Positions 42,765 to 52,930 are shown, numbered from the stretch's first letter. The stretch is 64,000 nucleotides of DNA from Deinococcales bacterium (GCA_013298595.1 JAAFIG010000006.1:62001-126000), one strand, 5' to 3'. Program-made: numbers and translations. Notes: generated from the sequence alone by a model not told the origin.

Positions 42765-43667
42765 CTAAAACTCGTAAACTTCGGGTTTGAAACCCAATTG
42801 ATTGATATAGGCTGTGTATTCATCTGGCTCGAGTGGACGATTCTTCCCAGCCAGTGCCACAAAAAAGGCTTCCATGACGTTATTACCAAAGTTTCGTCCA
42901 TTGATTTTTGGTGTGGTTGCAATCAAGCGTTTTAAGCCAGCCGCTTTGAACGCTGCCATATCCGATTCGGTAATGGTTTGGGTCAGCACTGTTTTACCTG
43001 TTAATTTCTCAGGCATGTAACGTTTCACATAATGCGTATCGCCTGCGATTACTTCTGCCCAATCGTAATACTTGGTACGCCAATCTCGGATACTGGTTTC
43101 TTGTTTTTCGCCTGTTGGATAAAACCATTCAAACGGCAAATTCGTCACAATCGGCAAGACAATACTGGCAGTTCGCTCGAGTGCCGCTTCGGATTTAATT
43201 GGGATATCAAGACCAATACCATACACAACATCGCCAAAAACCATATCTGCGCCAGCTCGAGCCAGTGCTTGCGCCATACCAAAACGATCCACGGCACTGA
43301 CCATCAGTGTTTTACGACCCCGCCATTGCACCACAGACTCGAGTTCAGTTACTGCAATTCGCTCGAGGGTATGTTTTAAACCACCACCATCTACAATCGG
43401 TGTGATTTTGGCGTTACTGGCTAGTTTGATAATGTCCTTGAAGCTATATCGTTTATTACCAGCCACAATATGTAAATCGGTACCACCCAAACCAAAAGCT
43501 GCGACTTTGCCATCTAAATCGCGCAGCATTTGCGCTGCGCCGGCCATACTGCCATCAGTACCAATACGCTCGAGAATAAATTGTTGCCCTAGCACTTCGA
43601 GTTCGGCAGTGGCGTTGCGTTTGCTCGAGCCGAGTGAAACGCTAACAATTCGTTTAGGGGAAGTCAT
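42765..43667 (-). CDS. Conserved protein of Deinococcus-Thermus type, sometimes labelled quinate 5-dehydrogenase
   Basis: A 300-residue protein with IVSVSLGSSKRNATAELEVLG at the start, GLGGTDLHI and an RIGTDGSM segment. I recall similar proteins in Deinococcus and Thermus carrying the label quinate 5-dehydrogenase, but no classical dehydrogenase motif is evident, so I treat function as unknown. TACAAT lies 8 nt before the ATG (43676-43681). It is divergent from the LRV operon. Confidence 0.72.
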   Translation of the reverse strand: MTSPKRIVSVSLGSSKRNATAELEVLGQQFILERIGTDGSMAGAAQMLRDLDGKVAAFGLGGTDLHIVAGNKRYSFKDIIKLASNAKITPIVDGGGLKHTLERIAVTELESVVQWRGRKTLMVSAVDRFGMAQALARAGADMVFGDVVYGIGLDIPIKSEAALERTASIVLPIVTNLPFEWFYPTGEKQETSIRDWRTKYYDWAEVIAGDTHYVKRYMPEKLTGKTVLTQTITESDMAAFKAAGLKRLIATTPKINGRNFGNNVMEAFFVALAGKNRPLEPDEYTAYINQLGFKPEVYEF

Positions 43668-43728
43668 GGCAGCTGATTGTAACAGGAAAAAAAGGCAGAA
43701 AGCAGTTTTAACCAGAAAATACTAACCG

Positions 43729-46572
43729 ATGAACGATACGATGTTTAGGAATTTAAGCGTTATTCACACAGGGAGGCACATGCTCATACAACAATTACTC
43801 AAAGAAGCTAAAAACCCCAACACCAGCCCAGAACGCCTTTCTCAGTTAGGACTACTCGAAATAGAAGTAGCTCGAGCAGTGGCAAAGAATATCAATACAC
43901 CTTCTGAAACCCTAAAAACTCTTAGCTCGAGTAAAGATGATACGACCAGAAAATACGTGGCTGGCAATCCAAACACACCACTCGAGGTTTTTAGTAAGTT
44001 AGCAATGCAATTTCCCAAAGAAGTGCTGAATAACCCATTGCTACCAATTTTATTGATGTCCGATGCGAATTTTCTCGAGCAATTCCCAAGTGCCAGTTTG
44101 AAAAACATGCTTAAACGACCCGAGATGCCCGTAGAATTTATTGAATGGGCAGCGCAAAACGCAGATTGGAAAGTTTGTGAAGGAATTTTACAGAATGAAA
44201 AGGCGACTTTGAGTGCTTTGCACAGTCTCGAGCAACGTTTTTCAGATCAGGTAACAAAAATTCAAACACATCTAGCATTTTCAAACTCAATAGTTGCACC
44301 AGTTTGGACAACCCAAGCACTGATAGAGGATGTCTTAGCAAAACGTGCGACTTATTCTCTGCCTGATGGAAGATTACGTCAAATTGGTTGGTTTTCTCGA
44401 GATGAAAACAGCAAAGCTATTTTACCTCTTTTAACCTATGCCAAGTGCGAAATTGCTAGTGATCCAAATACACCAATTGCTACATTACAAACTTTGGCTC
44501 GAGATATGTATGATGATGTACAAATTTGTGTGGCAAGTAACCCTAATACACCAATTGAGGTTTTGCAAGAATTAACTTTAGCAAGTGATACGGTACGGTT
44601 GAGTTTAGCAAAAAATCGTTCAGCACCTATTCAATTGTTACAAGTTCTAGCAAATGATTCCTCACCAGATGTTCGGCGTGCTGTCACGGAAAATCCGATT
44701 TCTCCAATCGAATTGCGAGCAAGTATTCTTGATGGTGTAGGTGTTAAAGACCATATTGAAAACTCGATTAAAACACTAATTGCTTTTGCCTTAAGTCCTT
44801 TTCTGCGTTCCAGATGGGTGGCAGCAGGTAATCCTAAAACACCAAGTGAGATTTTGCATTTATTAGCAACTGATACCAATTCTGATACGCGTAGGCTGGT
44901 TGCGAATAATAATGCTACTGCTCCTGACACACTAAAGCTGTTGGTTGCACCAAGCGAAGATAATCATATTCGGACTTGTGCTGTTACAAATCCGAATATA
45001 CCAATTGAAATTTTGCAACAAATGATTCGTGAACAAAGTTTTGCTTTAGACGTTGCTTACCATTCCGACATTCCAATTAGTATTTTGCAAGTATTAGCAA
45101 CAAATACCGATGCTCGTGTTCGTACAAATGTGGCTAAGAACCCTAGTACCTCAGTAGAAACGCTTTGTTTCATGTATGAAAAAGAATCTGATTTAGGGGT
45201 AATTGGCACTATTGCATTAAATCCAAATACGCCAATCGAAATACTCGAGAAAATCTTTGTCAATCATGTAAATCTTCATCCAGAACTCGCGCAAAATCCA
45301 AGTGCGTCAAGTGAACTGCTTATCAAGTTGGCACAAGGCAAGGGTTTACATATTCGTAATCTGGTCAGCTTGCATCCTGCTACACCAGCTGAAGTTTTAT
45401 TTCATATTGTCAGTAGAACAAATTCTATTGGTCGGGCATATATTGCACAAAATCCAAAGGCACCTATCCAATTGCTGTCTCAATTAGCTGAAGATGAATC
45501 TTATGGTGTTCGAGCAGCAGTGGCACAAAATCCTAACACAACCACCCAATCGCTATCGCAACTTGCAGAAGACGAACACGAAAAAGTACGACAATACGTT
45601 GCTAAAAACATGCTCACTCCAATCTCTACTTTAGAAAAATTAGCAACTGATAGCATCGTAGAAATTCGTCAAGCAGTTGCTAAAAACCCTAGCACTCCAA
45701 CTGCTTTATTAGCTATTTTAGCCCAAGATGCCAAAGTTGAAGTCCGTTGGTATGTTGCAATTCATACCAATACAGCTATTGAAACACTGCAATTACTGGC
45801 TCGAGATAAAGTAGCGATAAGTTCATGGATTGTAAAACACCCCAAAGCTCCTATTGAAGCCCTGATACAAGTTGACAGTTCCACTCGAGTACCACTCGAG
45901 ACATTACAGCAATTAGCTTTGGAGAAAAGCAAGTGGATTCGGGCTGGTGTAGCTAAAAACGTTCACACTCCAATGGCATTATTGCAACAATTGCTAACGG
46001 ATAAAGATGCTGATGTTCGACTCGAGATTGCCCTGAATCGCAATTCACCTTTAGAAATCCTGAGCACACTAGCAAAAGATACGAATTGGGAAATCCGTGT
46101 CGGTGTTGCTGGAAACGAGAATGCCAGTTCAGACTTGCTCATGCTAATGGCATCAGACGAAAATCTAAAAGTTCGACTCGAAGTTGCAAAAAACACGCAA
46201 ACGCCTTTTGTTGCATTGCAAATACTCGCAATAGATAAGGATTCCAAAATTCAAGAAACAGCATTACAAAATTATGCGTTATCTCGAGAACAACGTTCGC
46301 AGTTACTCCACAACGCAAACTTGGATTTTGCAGTCGAACTCGAGAAATTGCTTGGTTCAATCAGTAAATCCGAGGAAGGGTTAGTGGCTTATTTGCATCC
46401 ACAAGCACCAACTCCCATATTGGCGAAAGCAGGACGACATGATGACCCACTGATTCGGGCAGCTGTTGCACTACACCCAAAAACACCAGAGAACACCTTG
46501 AAAGTGCTCTGCCAAGACGGCGATGCTCGAGTTCGCGCCACTGCTCTGGCTCGAATGAAAGACACACCATGA
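43729..46572 (+). CDS. Leucine-rich-repeat-variant (LRV) solenoid protein
   Basis: A 947-residue protein almost wholly built of LRV repeats of about 24 residues, pattern VRxxVAxNPNTPxxxLxxLAxD (for example VAQNPNTTTQSLSQLAEDE, VAKNPSTPTALLAILAQDA). I estimate over thirty copies. The repeats form a right-handed helical solenoid suited to binding proteins or other large ligands. The N-terminus lacks the Cys cluster of the Azotobacter Fe-S LRV protein. It could start at ATG 43729 or at the Met in HMLIQQLL (43780). It overlaps the MoxR gene by 4 bp, so it is probably the recognition subunit of a three-gene system. That role is inferred. Confidence 0.88.
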   Translation: MNDTMFRNLSVIHTGRHMLIQQLLKEAKNPNTSPERLSQLGLLEIEVARAVAKNINTPSETLKTLSSSKDDTTRKYVAGNPNTPLEVFSKLAMQFPKEVLNNPLLPILLMSDANFLEQFPSASLKNMLKRPEMPVEFIEWAAQNADWKVCEGILQNEKATLSALHSLEQRFSDQVTKIQTHLAFSNSIVAPVWTTQALIEDVLAKRATYSLPDGRLRQIGWFSRDENSKAILPLLTYAKCEIASDPNTPIATLQTLARDMYDDVQICVASNPNTPIEVLQELTLASDTVRLSLAKNRSAPIQLLQVLANDSSPDVRRAVTENPISPIELRASILDGVGVKDHIENSIKTLIAFALSPFLRSRWVAAGNPKTPSEILHLLATDTNSDTRRLVANNNATAPDTLKLLVAPSEDNHIRTCAVTNPNIPIEILQQMIREQSFALDVAYHSDIPISILQVLATNTDARVRTNVAKNPSTSVETLCFMYEKESDLGVIGTIALNPNTPIEILEKIFVNHVNLHPELAQNPSASSELLIKLAQGKGLHIRNLVSLHPATPAEVLFHIVSRTNSIGRAYIAQNPKAPIQLLSQLAEDESYGVRAAVAQNPNTTTQSLSQLAEDEHEKVRQYVAKNMLTPISTLEKLATDSIVEIRQAVAKNPSTPTALLAILAQDAKVEVRWYVAIHTNTAIETLQLLARDKVAISSWIVKHPKAPIEALIQVDSSTRVPLETLQQLALEKSKWIRAGVAKNVHTPMALLQQLLTDKDADVRLEIALNRNSPLEILSTLAKDTNWEIRVGVAGNENASSDLLMLMASDENLKVRLEVAKNTQTPFVALQILAIDKDSKIQETALQNYALSREQRSQLLHNANLDFAVELEKLLGSISKSEEGLVAYLHPQAPTPILAKAGRHDDPLIRAAVALHPKTPENTLKVLCQDGDARVRATALARMKDTP

Positions 46573-47567
46573 CCCCATCAGAACTCAAATCCACTTTGGA
46601 TCGTTTTGTGATGGCTTCTTTGCGTCATTCGATTATGATTTGGGGTGCACCTGGCATTGGCAAAAGCAGTATTGTTGCCCAAGTTGCTCAAACTCACAAC
46701 CTCGAGTTTACGGATTTACGCCTCTCACAACTTGCGCCGACTGATTTGCGTGGGTTGCCTGTGCCTGAAAATGGAGTCTCGAGGTGGTTTCCGCCAATTT
46801 TTTTGCCTCGAGCAGGACGTGGAATTCTTTTTTTGGATGAGTTGAACATGGCTCCTCCTGCTTTGCAAGGCGTTGCTCAACAACTGATTTTGGATCGTAA
46901 GGTCGGGGAGTACATCGTGCCTGAAGGCTGGTTTATCTGGGCGGCTGGCAATCGCAAAGAAGACCGTGCCAGTGTTTTTGATATGCCCGCGCCGTTGGCG
47001 AATCGTTTTGTGCATTTTGAAGTTGAACCTGATTTTGATGCGTTTAAGTTCTACGCTTTTGAACGCGGTATCCACGAGCAGATTCTTGGTTTTTTGTCGT
47101 TTCGCCCGACCCTTTTGCATCGCATGGATGATGACCGTCCCGCTTGGGCAAGTCCGCGTTCGTGGGAGATTGCCAGCAGTTTGCACAGCACAGGCTTGGA
47201 GATTGGTTCAGCCGTTGGCGCTCCTGCGGCTGCTGAGTTTTACGCTTTTCTCGAGGTTTACGCGGTACTGCCAAGCATCGAGCCGATTCTAGCGGGCAGC
47301 AGCACCGCCAATTTTCCGACTGAACCGAGCGCTCAGTTTGCGATTACCACCGCCCTTGCGACTCGAGCCAAAACCGCTAAAGAGGCTGTGGCAGCCTTTC
47401 GTTGGGTGGCAAGGGGAGCGCCGAGGGATTGGTTGGCGCTGATGGCGAATGATTTGCGGGTGCAAATGCAATCCAAAGGACAAGTTGGTGCATTCGCACA
47501 ATTGCTGATGCAGGACAAAGAATTACGTGAGGCGACTCAGGCGTTTCAGGCGCTTTTAAACCTATGA
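46569..47567 (+). CDS. MoxR-type AAA+ ATPase
   Basis: A 332-residue ATPase with Walker A GAPGIGKSS, Walker B GILFLDELNMA and sensor 1 WAAGN. The lid region follows. MoxR ATPases usually act as chaperone-like partners of VWA-domain proteins encoded next to them, which is exactly the arrangement here. Both ends overlap neighbouring genes by 4 bp (ATGA), so LRV, MoxR and VWA proteins are probably made in set proportion. Confidence 0.93.
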   Translation: MTPSELKSTLDRFVMASLRHSIMIWGAPGIGKSSIVAQVAQTHNLEFTDLRLSQLAPTDLRGLPVPENGVSRWFPPIFLPRAGRGILFLDELNMAPPALQGVAQQLILDRKVGEYIVPEGWFIWAAGNRKEDRASVFDMPAPLANRFVHFEVEPDFDAFKFYAFERGIHEQILGFLSFRPTLLHRMDDDRPAWASPRSWEIASSLHSTGLEIGSAVGAPAAAEFYAFLEVYAVLPSIEPILAGSSTANFPTEPSAQFAITTALATRAKTAKEAVAAFRWVARGAPRDWLALMANDLRVQMQSKGQVGAFAQLLMQDKELREATQAFQALLNL

Positions 47568-48781
47568 ACCTCGAGCCAGATGATGCTAAACGCCTCAGTG
47601 CGAGTTTGTTTCGCCTGACCAGTGCTGCGCCGTTTTTTGCTGCTTTAGCACGGTACGCTCGGCTTGAGAGCAGTTTGGAAATTCCCACGGCTGCGACAGA
47701 TGGTATCAGTATTTTTTGGAATCCAGATTTTCTGCGTTCACTTTCTAAACTCGAGCGTGATGCTGTTTTGCTGCATGAGGTACTGCATTGTGCTTTGTCG
47801 CACATCACCCGCCGAGGTATGCGCGAAGCTAGACTCTGGAACATTGCTTGCGATATTGTGGTCAATGGCATGATTGCTGCAGAAGGTAAGTTTACCTTGC
47901 CCAAAGGTCATATCCGATTGCCTGATCTCGAGCATTTGGCAGTTGAAGAAGTTTATGCATTATTAGAAAAGCAAATACCGATACTTGAGTTGCCAATGCT
48001 AGATTTGCTCGAGATTGCTCCAAGCGATTGCCAAGGCGATAAGTCTGGTGATAGCAAGGGCGAAAAAGACCGTGATGAACAGGGCAACAATGACTCAGAA
48101 GGCAACCCAGATGGCAAAAGCAAAAAAGCCCCGATGGGTTTGACTCCAGCTCAAAAAACTCGTCTCGAGCAGCATTGGCACGACGCAATGCGTCGTGCCG
48201 AAATGACTTGCCGTAACCAAGGGACAATGCCACTCGGGATGCAGCGTGAATTGGCTCGGCTGGGGCGTTCACAACTGAATTGGCAGGCTTTGCTGGCGAG
48301 GTTCTTGATTCGCACCCCAACGGATTTCTTGGGTTTTGATCGGCGTTTCCTGCACCAAAAATTGTATCTCGAGGCACTTGAAGGCGAAAGTGTCCAGACG
48401 TATGTTTGCATAGACACAAGCGGTTCAATTAGCAATAAAGAAATGAATCTGCTGTTTACCGAAGTCCAAGCTGTACTACGGGCGTACCCGCAAGTCAAAT
48501 GCGAATTATTTTTTGCTGATGCAGATTTATATGGCGGGTTTAAAATTCAAGCTCGAGATAAAATGCCAATGCCTCAAGGTGGTGGTGGTACCGATTTCAG
48601 ACCTTTTTTTACTCAACTCGAGCAGCAGCGTTTGCAGTTGGAAGCGGTTGCCATTTACTTAACCGATGGTTTTGGCTCATTTCCACAAAAAAAGCCGCGT
48701 TTGCCTGTGCTATGGGTGGTAGTACCTGGTGGTCTCGAGTCTAGTGCTTTTCCGTTTGGTACAGTCATTCGGATGGTATAA
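47564..48781 (+). CDS. DUF2201-type putative metallopeptidase with C-terminal VWA-like domain
   Basis: A 405-residue protein. The N-terminal domain has a zinc-peptidase-type HExxH in VLLHEVLHCALSHITR (about residue 71). A charged, low-complexity linker (DKSGDSKGEKDRDEQG) follows. The C-terminal VWA-like domain carries a MIDAS motif DTSGSIS and later a GGGGTDFRP and TDGFG. This is the family usually paired with MoxR ATPases. The ATPase may drive or gate the peptidase or the metal-dependent adhesion domain, with the LRV protein as ligand-binding partner. Confidence 0.9.
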   Translation: MNLEPDDAKRLSASLFRLTSAAPFFAALARYARLESSLEIPTAATDGISIFWNPDFLRSLSKLERDAVLLHEVLHCALSHITRRGMREARLWNIACDIVVNGMIAAEGKFTLPKGHIRLPDLEHLAVEEVYALLEKQIPILELPMLDLLEIAPSDCQGDKSGDSKGEKDRDEQGNNDSEGNPDGKSKKAPMGLTPAQKTRLEQHWHDAMRRAEMTCRNQGTMPLGMQRELARLGRSQLNWQALLARFLIRTPTDFLGFDRRFLHQKLYLEALEGESVQTYVCIDTSGSISNKEMNLLFTEVQAVLRAYPQVKCELFFADADLYGGFKIQARDKMPMPQGGGGTDFRPFFTQLEQQRLQLEAVAIYLTDGFGSFPQKKPRLPVLWVVVPGGLESSAFPFGTVIRMV

Positions 48782-48815
48782 AAAAGACGAAAGCTAAATG
48801 CTTTCGTCCTTAAAA
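48781..48815. terminator. Bidirectional intrinsic terminator between VWA and pilT genes
   Basis: GACGAAAGC/GCTTTCGTC with a 5-nt loop (48787-48809). On the minus strand it is followed by six T, terminating pilT; on the plus strand the T-rich tail is weaker, but the hairpin also follows the VWA gene stop. Confidence 0.8.
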
Positions 48816-48823
48816 ATATCTTT

Positions 48824-49948
48824 TTATGCAATCCGAAAATTTTCTTTTTCAGTGTGTGCATTTGCAGCAGTCGAACCTCGAGTTAACATCAACTTGAACT
48901 CGTGTGGACTGGTGGCTGTGGACAGGGCTTCCTCGTAAGAAATCAGCCCACCATTGTATAAATCGACTAAATGCTGGTCAAAGGTTCGCATACCACGCAT
49001 ATTATCCTCGAGCATGGCATCTTTAATGAGTGGGGTTTTGGTTTCATCTTTGATGTAATCGCGGATCAGTGGGGTGTTAATCATCACCTCGAGCGCTAAT
49101 ACCCGCCCTGAGCCATCTGCTCGAGGCAGTAAACGCTGTGACAGCACACCGACGAGGGATTCGGCAAAGAGAATACGAATTTGGTCGCGTTCGTGTGGTG
49201 GGAAGAAGTCAATGATACGGTTGACGGTACGGACAGCATCTTGGGTGTGTAAGGTGCTGAGCACCAAGTGACCTGTTTGAGCGGCAGTAATGGCAGCTTC
49301 GACGGTTTCTTTGTCACGCATTTCGCCAATCATAATGACATCGGGGTCTTGACGCATGGCGTACTTGAGAGCGCTTTTGAAATCGGAGGTATCCGAACCA
49401 ACTTCGCGTTGCACAACTAGGCTGCGTTGGTTGCGATGCAGGTATTCGATTGGGTCTTCGATGGTGATGATGTTATGGGCGTAAGTACGGTTGATTTGGT
49501 CTATGAGGGCTGCCATGGTGGTGCTTTTGCCTGAACCTGTTGGACCTGTGGTGAGAATAATACCGCGTTCTTTACCACAGAAATCTTCCATTAAATTTCC
49601 AGGTAAACCCAGTGATTCAAAACTGGCAATCGCATCTGGAATAACACGCATAACCAAACCAATACTGCCGCGCTGACGGAAAATGTTGCAACGGAAACGT
49701 GCCACATTTGGTACAAGATACGCAAAATCGAGTTCGTGACGATACTCAAATTCTTCCCATTGCTCGGCTGTTAAGAGGGTACGTCCAATAATTTTGGTTT
49801 GATCTGGTTTTAGGGCTTCAGTGTGAAATGCAATCAATGTGCCATGCACCCGACCCATTGGTGGTGAACCGACTTGCAAATGCACGTCTGAAACGCCTCG
49901 TGCTACCATCGTCCGCAGCAAATCTACAATTGTTAAGGTTTGCGCCAT
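48824..49948 (-). CDS. pilT: Type IV pilus twitching-motility/retraction ATPase
   Basis: A hexameric GspE/PilT-family ATPase of 374 residues. Walker A GPTGSGKS is at residues 135-142, the Asp box DPDVIMIGEMRD and the His box TGHLVLSTLHT are present, and VLALEVMINTP follows. It depolymerises pili and, in Deinococcus-Thermus and others, supports twitching and natural transformation. AAGGAG lies before the ATG and TACAGT further upstream. It follows the DUF4388 gene, a pairing also found in Deinococcus. The C-terminus lacks a clear AIRNLIRE motif. Confidence 0.93.
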   Translation of the reverse strand: MAQTLTIVDLLRTMVARGVSDVHLQVGSPPMGRVHGTLIAFHTEALKPDQTKIIGRTLLTAEQWEEFEYRHELDFAYLVPNVARFRCNIFRQRGSIGLVMRVIPDAIASFESLGLPGNLMEDFCGKERGIILTTGPTGSGKSTTMAALIDQINRTYAHNIITIEDPIEYLHRNQRSLVVQREVGSDTSDFKSALKYAMRQDPDVIMIGEMRDKETVEAAITAAQTGHLVLSTLHTQDAVRTVNRIIDFFPPHERDQIRILFAESLVGVLSQRLLPRADGSGRVLALEVMINTPLIRDYIKDETKTPLIKDAMLEDNMRGMRTFDQHLVDLYNGGLISYEEALSTATSPHEFKLMLTRGSTAANAHTEKENFRIA

Positions 49949-49992
49949 ATCCGTCTCCTTGCTTAGTACTTACACTGTACACCTAAAAATGC

Positions 49993-50802
49993 TTAGACTT
50001 CAGGTTTTAATAACACATTACCACCTGCACGTAAATCAAAACGAGTCAACGCATTGTTGGAAAACAAGGCGTACGCCCCCAAATTAGGGGCACTGATCGC
50101 TTCAAAAATAAATTCTCGACCACCTTCGTCACGCATTCGCACTTTTTTAATTGGGTTGCCATGTTGCCGATCCCAAGCTCGTAAAATCACATCATCCACA
50201 CAGACCTGCATACCTGTCATTTCTCGAGATAAACCAATCACCAATCTTGCCACTCGAGCTTTGCGTTTTTTCATCTCAAGTAAACCCATGCTAGAAAGTC
50301 GGACTAAGGTTTTTTGCACTGCCTCAAGTGGTTGGCTGGTGGCTTGCGAGAGCGTCACTACAGTGCGTTCGCCATCTATCAGTTGCACAATGGCAAATTC
50401 ATCTGCTGACATGGTTAGGGCGCTGACTCGTTGAATATCAAGGATTCTTGGCGCATCGAGTTCCTCGGGTAAAGGAATTTGTTTTTCGATAGTACTTGTA
50501 CCGTCGTCTAAACTACGAATCACTTCGAGCATCAGGTTGTCAAAGGCTTGATCTATGGTTTTTTTCGCTGGCATTTTTGAGGGTTGAAATTCAAAATTGC
50601 CGCGTTCATCTTTGAGCATGGCTCGCAGTGCATCAGCATCCAATGTTGTCCCAAAGGAAACATGGGTTATTCGCCCAGTTTCAAAGAAAACCCGTCCTTC
50701 TCGTTCCGAAGGGTGATAAATTTGCAAGCACCCTTTCGATTGATTCTGCGAAAGTAACTGCAATAAATCCAGTAAATTAAAAACACCTAATGAGCCGCGC
50801 AC
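49993..50802 (-). CDS. DUF4388 (PATAN) domain protein
   Basis: About 269 residues. The N-terminal DUF4388 domain is seen in RGSLGVFNLLDLLQLLSQNQ, GCLQIYHPSEREGRVFFETG and TLDADALRAML. A winged-helix-like segment with TVVTLSQATSQPLEAVQKTL follows. I place the start at GTG 50802, because family members begin with VRGSL and TACAAT is 6 nt upstream (50809-50814); the open frame begins with TTG at 50817. Such proteins act as switches in gliding or twitching systems, and the gene precedes pilT, supporting a pilus-control role. Confidence 0.85.
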   Translation of the reverse strand: MRGSLGVFNLLDLLQLLSQNQSKGCLQIYHPSEREGRVFFETGRITHVSFGTTLDADALRAMLKDERGNFEFQPSKMPAKKTIDQAFDNLMLEVIRSLDDGTSTIEKQIPLPEELDAPRILDIQRVSALTMSADEFAIVQLIDGERTVVTLSQATSQPLEAVQKTLVRLSSMGLLEMKKRKARVARLVIGLSREMTGMQVCVDDVILRAWDRQHGNPIKKVRMRDEGGREFIFEAISAPNLGAYALFSNNALTRFDLRAGGNVLLKPEV

Positions 50803-50826
50803 ATTGTAATTGTACAACCAAGATTG

Positions 50827-51918
50827 TCAAACGGGCGTAAATAACACACCTTGCTCGAGTAACACGAGGATTTTCTTGTCCAAATTGGCTATTGCACGGG
50901 TTTTTGGGTTCTCGAGGGCAGGGTGAGGGGCGGCTAAGGCATACACTTCGATACTAAATTGCCGATGGGTCATTGTGTGCGAAACATTGCCGAGATACAC
51001 AGTTTTTTGATTTTTAGCCGTTTTAACCAAAACGGCTAATGCCGCTTCTGGGGTGGTGGTGATTGACTCGAGCGGCACACCGTACAAACCACCAAGTAAC
51101 CCTTTTTTGGGTCGCTCGAGAAGTAAAACCCGTCCTTGCCAATGCCAAATCAGGGCAACAGCATCTATGGCAGTTATGGTAGCTCGAGGTTTCGGAGCAG
51201 GGACATGACTTGTTGTGCCTGATAAGTTGGCTTGACAGTGCATGGCAACTGGGCACTCAAGGCAACGTGGTTTTTTGCTACAAATAGTTGCGCCAAGTTC
51301 AATCAGGGCTTCGTTCCAAGCCCCTGCACGGTTATGCTCGAGGTAAGTTGTGGCTGTTGCCCATAACCAATCTTCATTTGGCTTTGCATTGTTCTCAAGC
51401 CGTGACAAAACCCGTCGGATATTGCCATCCACAGTCGCCACTGCCTCGTTACGGGTCAGACTGGCAATAGCTGCGGCTGTGTAACGCCCAACCCCTGGTA
51501 AGGCAAGCCATGCGTCAGCAGAATTGGGAATTCCTTGTGTTGCCATTTGCCCAGCTGCTTGGTGTAAATTCCGCGCTCGAGCGTAATAGCCAGCACCTTC
51601 CCAAAGCTTTAGCACCACCTCCAAAGGTGCAGCCGCTAAATCCTGCATTGTTGGAAAAGCCTCAAGAAAAGTTTGAAAATACACAGATGCCCGAGATACC
51701 TGCGTTTGTTGCAATAAAATCTCGGATAACCAAACCACATACGCATCTCGAGTACCTGCTAAAGAACCACGCCACGGTAAAATTCGGGCATTATTGTCGT
51801 ACCACTCGAGTAAACGCTGATGCAAAGCAGCCATTCGATGTTTTGATGAATCAGGATTGTCAAAAAAATCAGTCAGTATCGTTTTGCCTTCATCCTTCAT
51901 CCTGTCATCCATTCTCAA
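50827..51918 (-). CDS. mutY: A/G-specific adenine DNA glycosylase
   Basis: Base-excision enzyme that removes adenine opposite 8-oxoguanine. It shows the helix-hairpin-helix LPGVGRYTA (residues 140-148), catalytic Asp in VDGN (164) and an Fe-S cluster motif at Cys 213, 219, 222 and 228. The first spacing is 5 instead of the usual 6 residues. A NUDIX-like C-terminal domain covers the rest ([20 protein letters not shown]). Length 363. The start may be further in at Met29 (MAALHQRL). It follows purU with a short overlap and precedes the DUF4388 gene. Confidence 0.94.
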   Translation of the reverse strand: MRMDDRMKDEGKTILTDFFDNPDSSKHRMAALHQRLLEWYDNNARILPWRGSLAGTRDAYVVWLSEILLQQTQVSRASVYFQTFLEAFPTMQDLAAAPLEVVLKLWEGAGYYARARNLHQAAGQMATQGIPNSADAWLALPGVGRYTAAAIASLTRNEAVATVDGNIRRVLSRLENNAKPNEDWLWATATTYLEHNRAGAWNEALIELGATICSKKPRCLECPVAMHCQANLSGTTSHVPAPKPRATITAIDAVALIWHWQGRVLLLERPKKGLLGGLYGVPLESITTTPEAALAVLVKTAKNQKTVYLGNVSHTMTHRQFSIEVYALAAPHPALENPKTRAIANLDKKILVLLEQGVLFTPV

Positions 51919-52805
51919 AACACCACTGTTTTATTCTGATAGACCAACACCCGATCCTCGAGATGCGCCTTGACTGCTCGTGCCAGCACGGCTCGTTCAA
52001 TATCACGCCCGACTCGAGTTAAAGCTTTGACATCATCTCGGTGTGTGACCCTCGCCACATCTTGTTCGATGATCGGACCGCCATCAAGTTCGGCTGTTAC
52101 GTAATGAGCGGTTGCGCCAATAATTTTCACACCGCGCTGAAACGCACTTTTATACGGATTTGCCCCAATAAAAGCAGGTAAGAAACTATGGTGAATGTTA
52201 ATCACAGGTACTGCTAATTGCTCGAGAAAATCGGCTGATAAAATCTGCATATACCGAGCTAAAACCACAAAATCGGCTTGACCACGTAGCAACTCGAGAA
52301 TTTGGCTTTCTGAAACGCGTTTATCCTCACCTTTTTGCGAAGCCACAAGATGATACGGAATATCAAAAGCTTTGACATCTACCTCGAGATCGGTGTGGTT
52401 ACTAATGACCATGGGGATGTCACAATCAAATTCGCCTCGACGCACCCGCCACAGTAAATCCATCAAACAATGATCGTATTTACTACATAAAATTGCCATG
52501 CGTTTAGGTTCGTTGGCATAAGACAAACTCCACTCCATTGTAAAAGGCGTTGCCACAACCTCCTGAAAGGCTTTCTCAAATTGCGCCCTAGGCACATCTA
52601 AACCCTCGAGTGAGAATTCTTGACGCATAAAAAAACGTCCACCTTCAGGGTCGGTACTATGCTGATCTGAAGACATGATATTGGCATTATGATTAAATAA
52701 AAATTGCGATACTGCCGCAACAATCCCGCGTTTGTCAGGGCAACTAATCAGCAACCGTGCAGTGTTTGGGCGACTCGGAATTTTAGGTAAAGGAAGGTCA
52801 GACAT
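51915..52805 (-). CDS. purU: Formyltetrahydrofolate deformylase
   Basis: Hydrolyses 10-formyl-THF to formate and THF, balancing one-carbon units. The N-terminal ACT domain ([21 protein letters not shown]) is followed by the formyltransferase fold with [20 protein letters not shown] and [14 protein letters not shown], which carry the Asn-His-Asp catalytic set. The start is ATG 52805 (MSDLPLPK) with TACAAT 8 nt upstream; the 14 preceding codons look non-coding. It produces formate, which links to the YdeP/FdhD genes only by proximity. Confidence 0.94.
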   Translation of the reverse strand: MSDLPLPKIPSRPNTARLLISCPDKRGIVAAVSQFLFNHNANIMSSDQHSTDPEGGRFFMRQEFSLEGLDVPRAQFEKAFQEVVATPFTMEWSLSYANEPKRMAILCSKYDHCLMDLLWRVRRGEFDCDIPMVISNHTDLEVDVKAFDIPYHLVASQKGEDKRVSESQILELLRGQADFVVLARYMQILSADFLEQLAVPVINIHHSFLPAFIGANPYKSAFQRGVKIIGATAHYVTAELDGGPIIEQDVARVTHRDDVKALTRVGRDIERAVLARAVKAHLEDRVLVYQNKTVVF

Positions 52806-52875
52806 CGGCGCACATTGTAACGGACAAAAAGCAAAGGGCAAAGCCATAGATGCTTTGCCTCAGAATAAGCGTAGC

Positions 52876-52893
52876 GGCGGGGCTTGCCTCGCC
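52876..52893. repeat. Small palindromic repeat (GGCGGGGC/GCCTCGCC variant)
   Basis: An 8-bp stem with one G-T pair and a TT loop. It matches the GCGAGGC/GCCTCGC family and sits in the divergent spacer between purU and cobS. Confidence 0.65.
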
Positions 52894-52930
52894 TTCTCGC
52901 ATAGAAGCCCAAAGCTGTTAGCATGCACGT

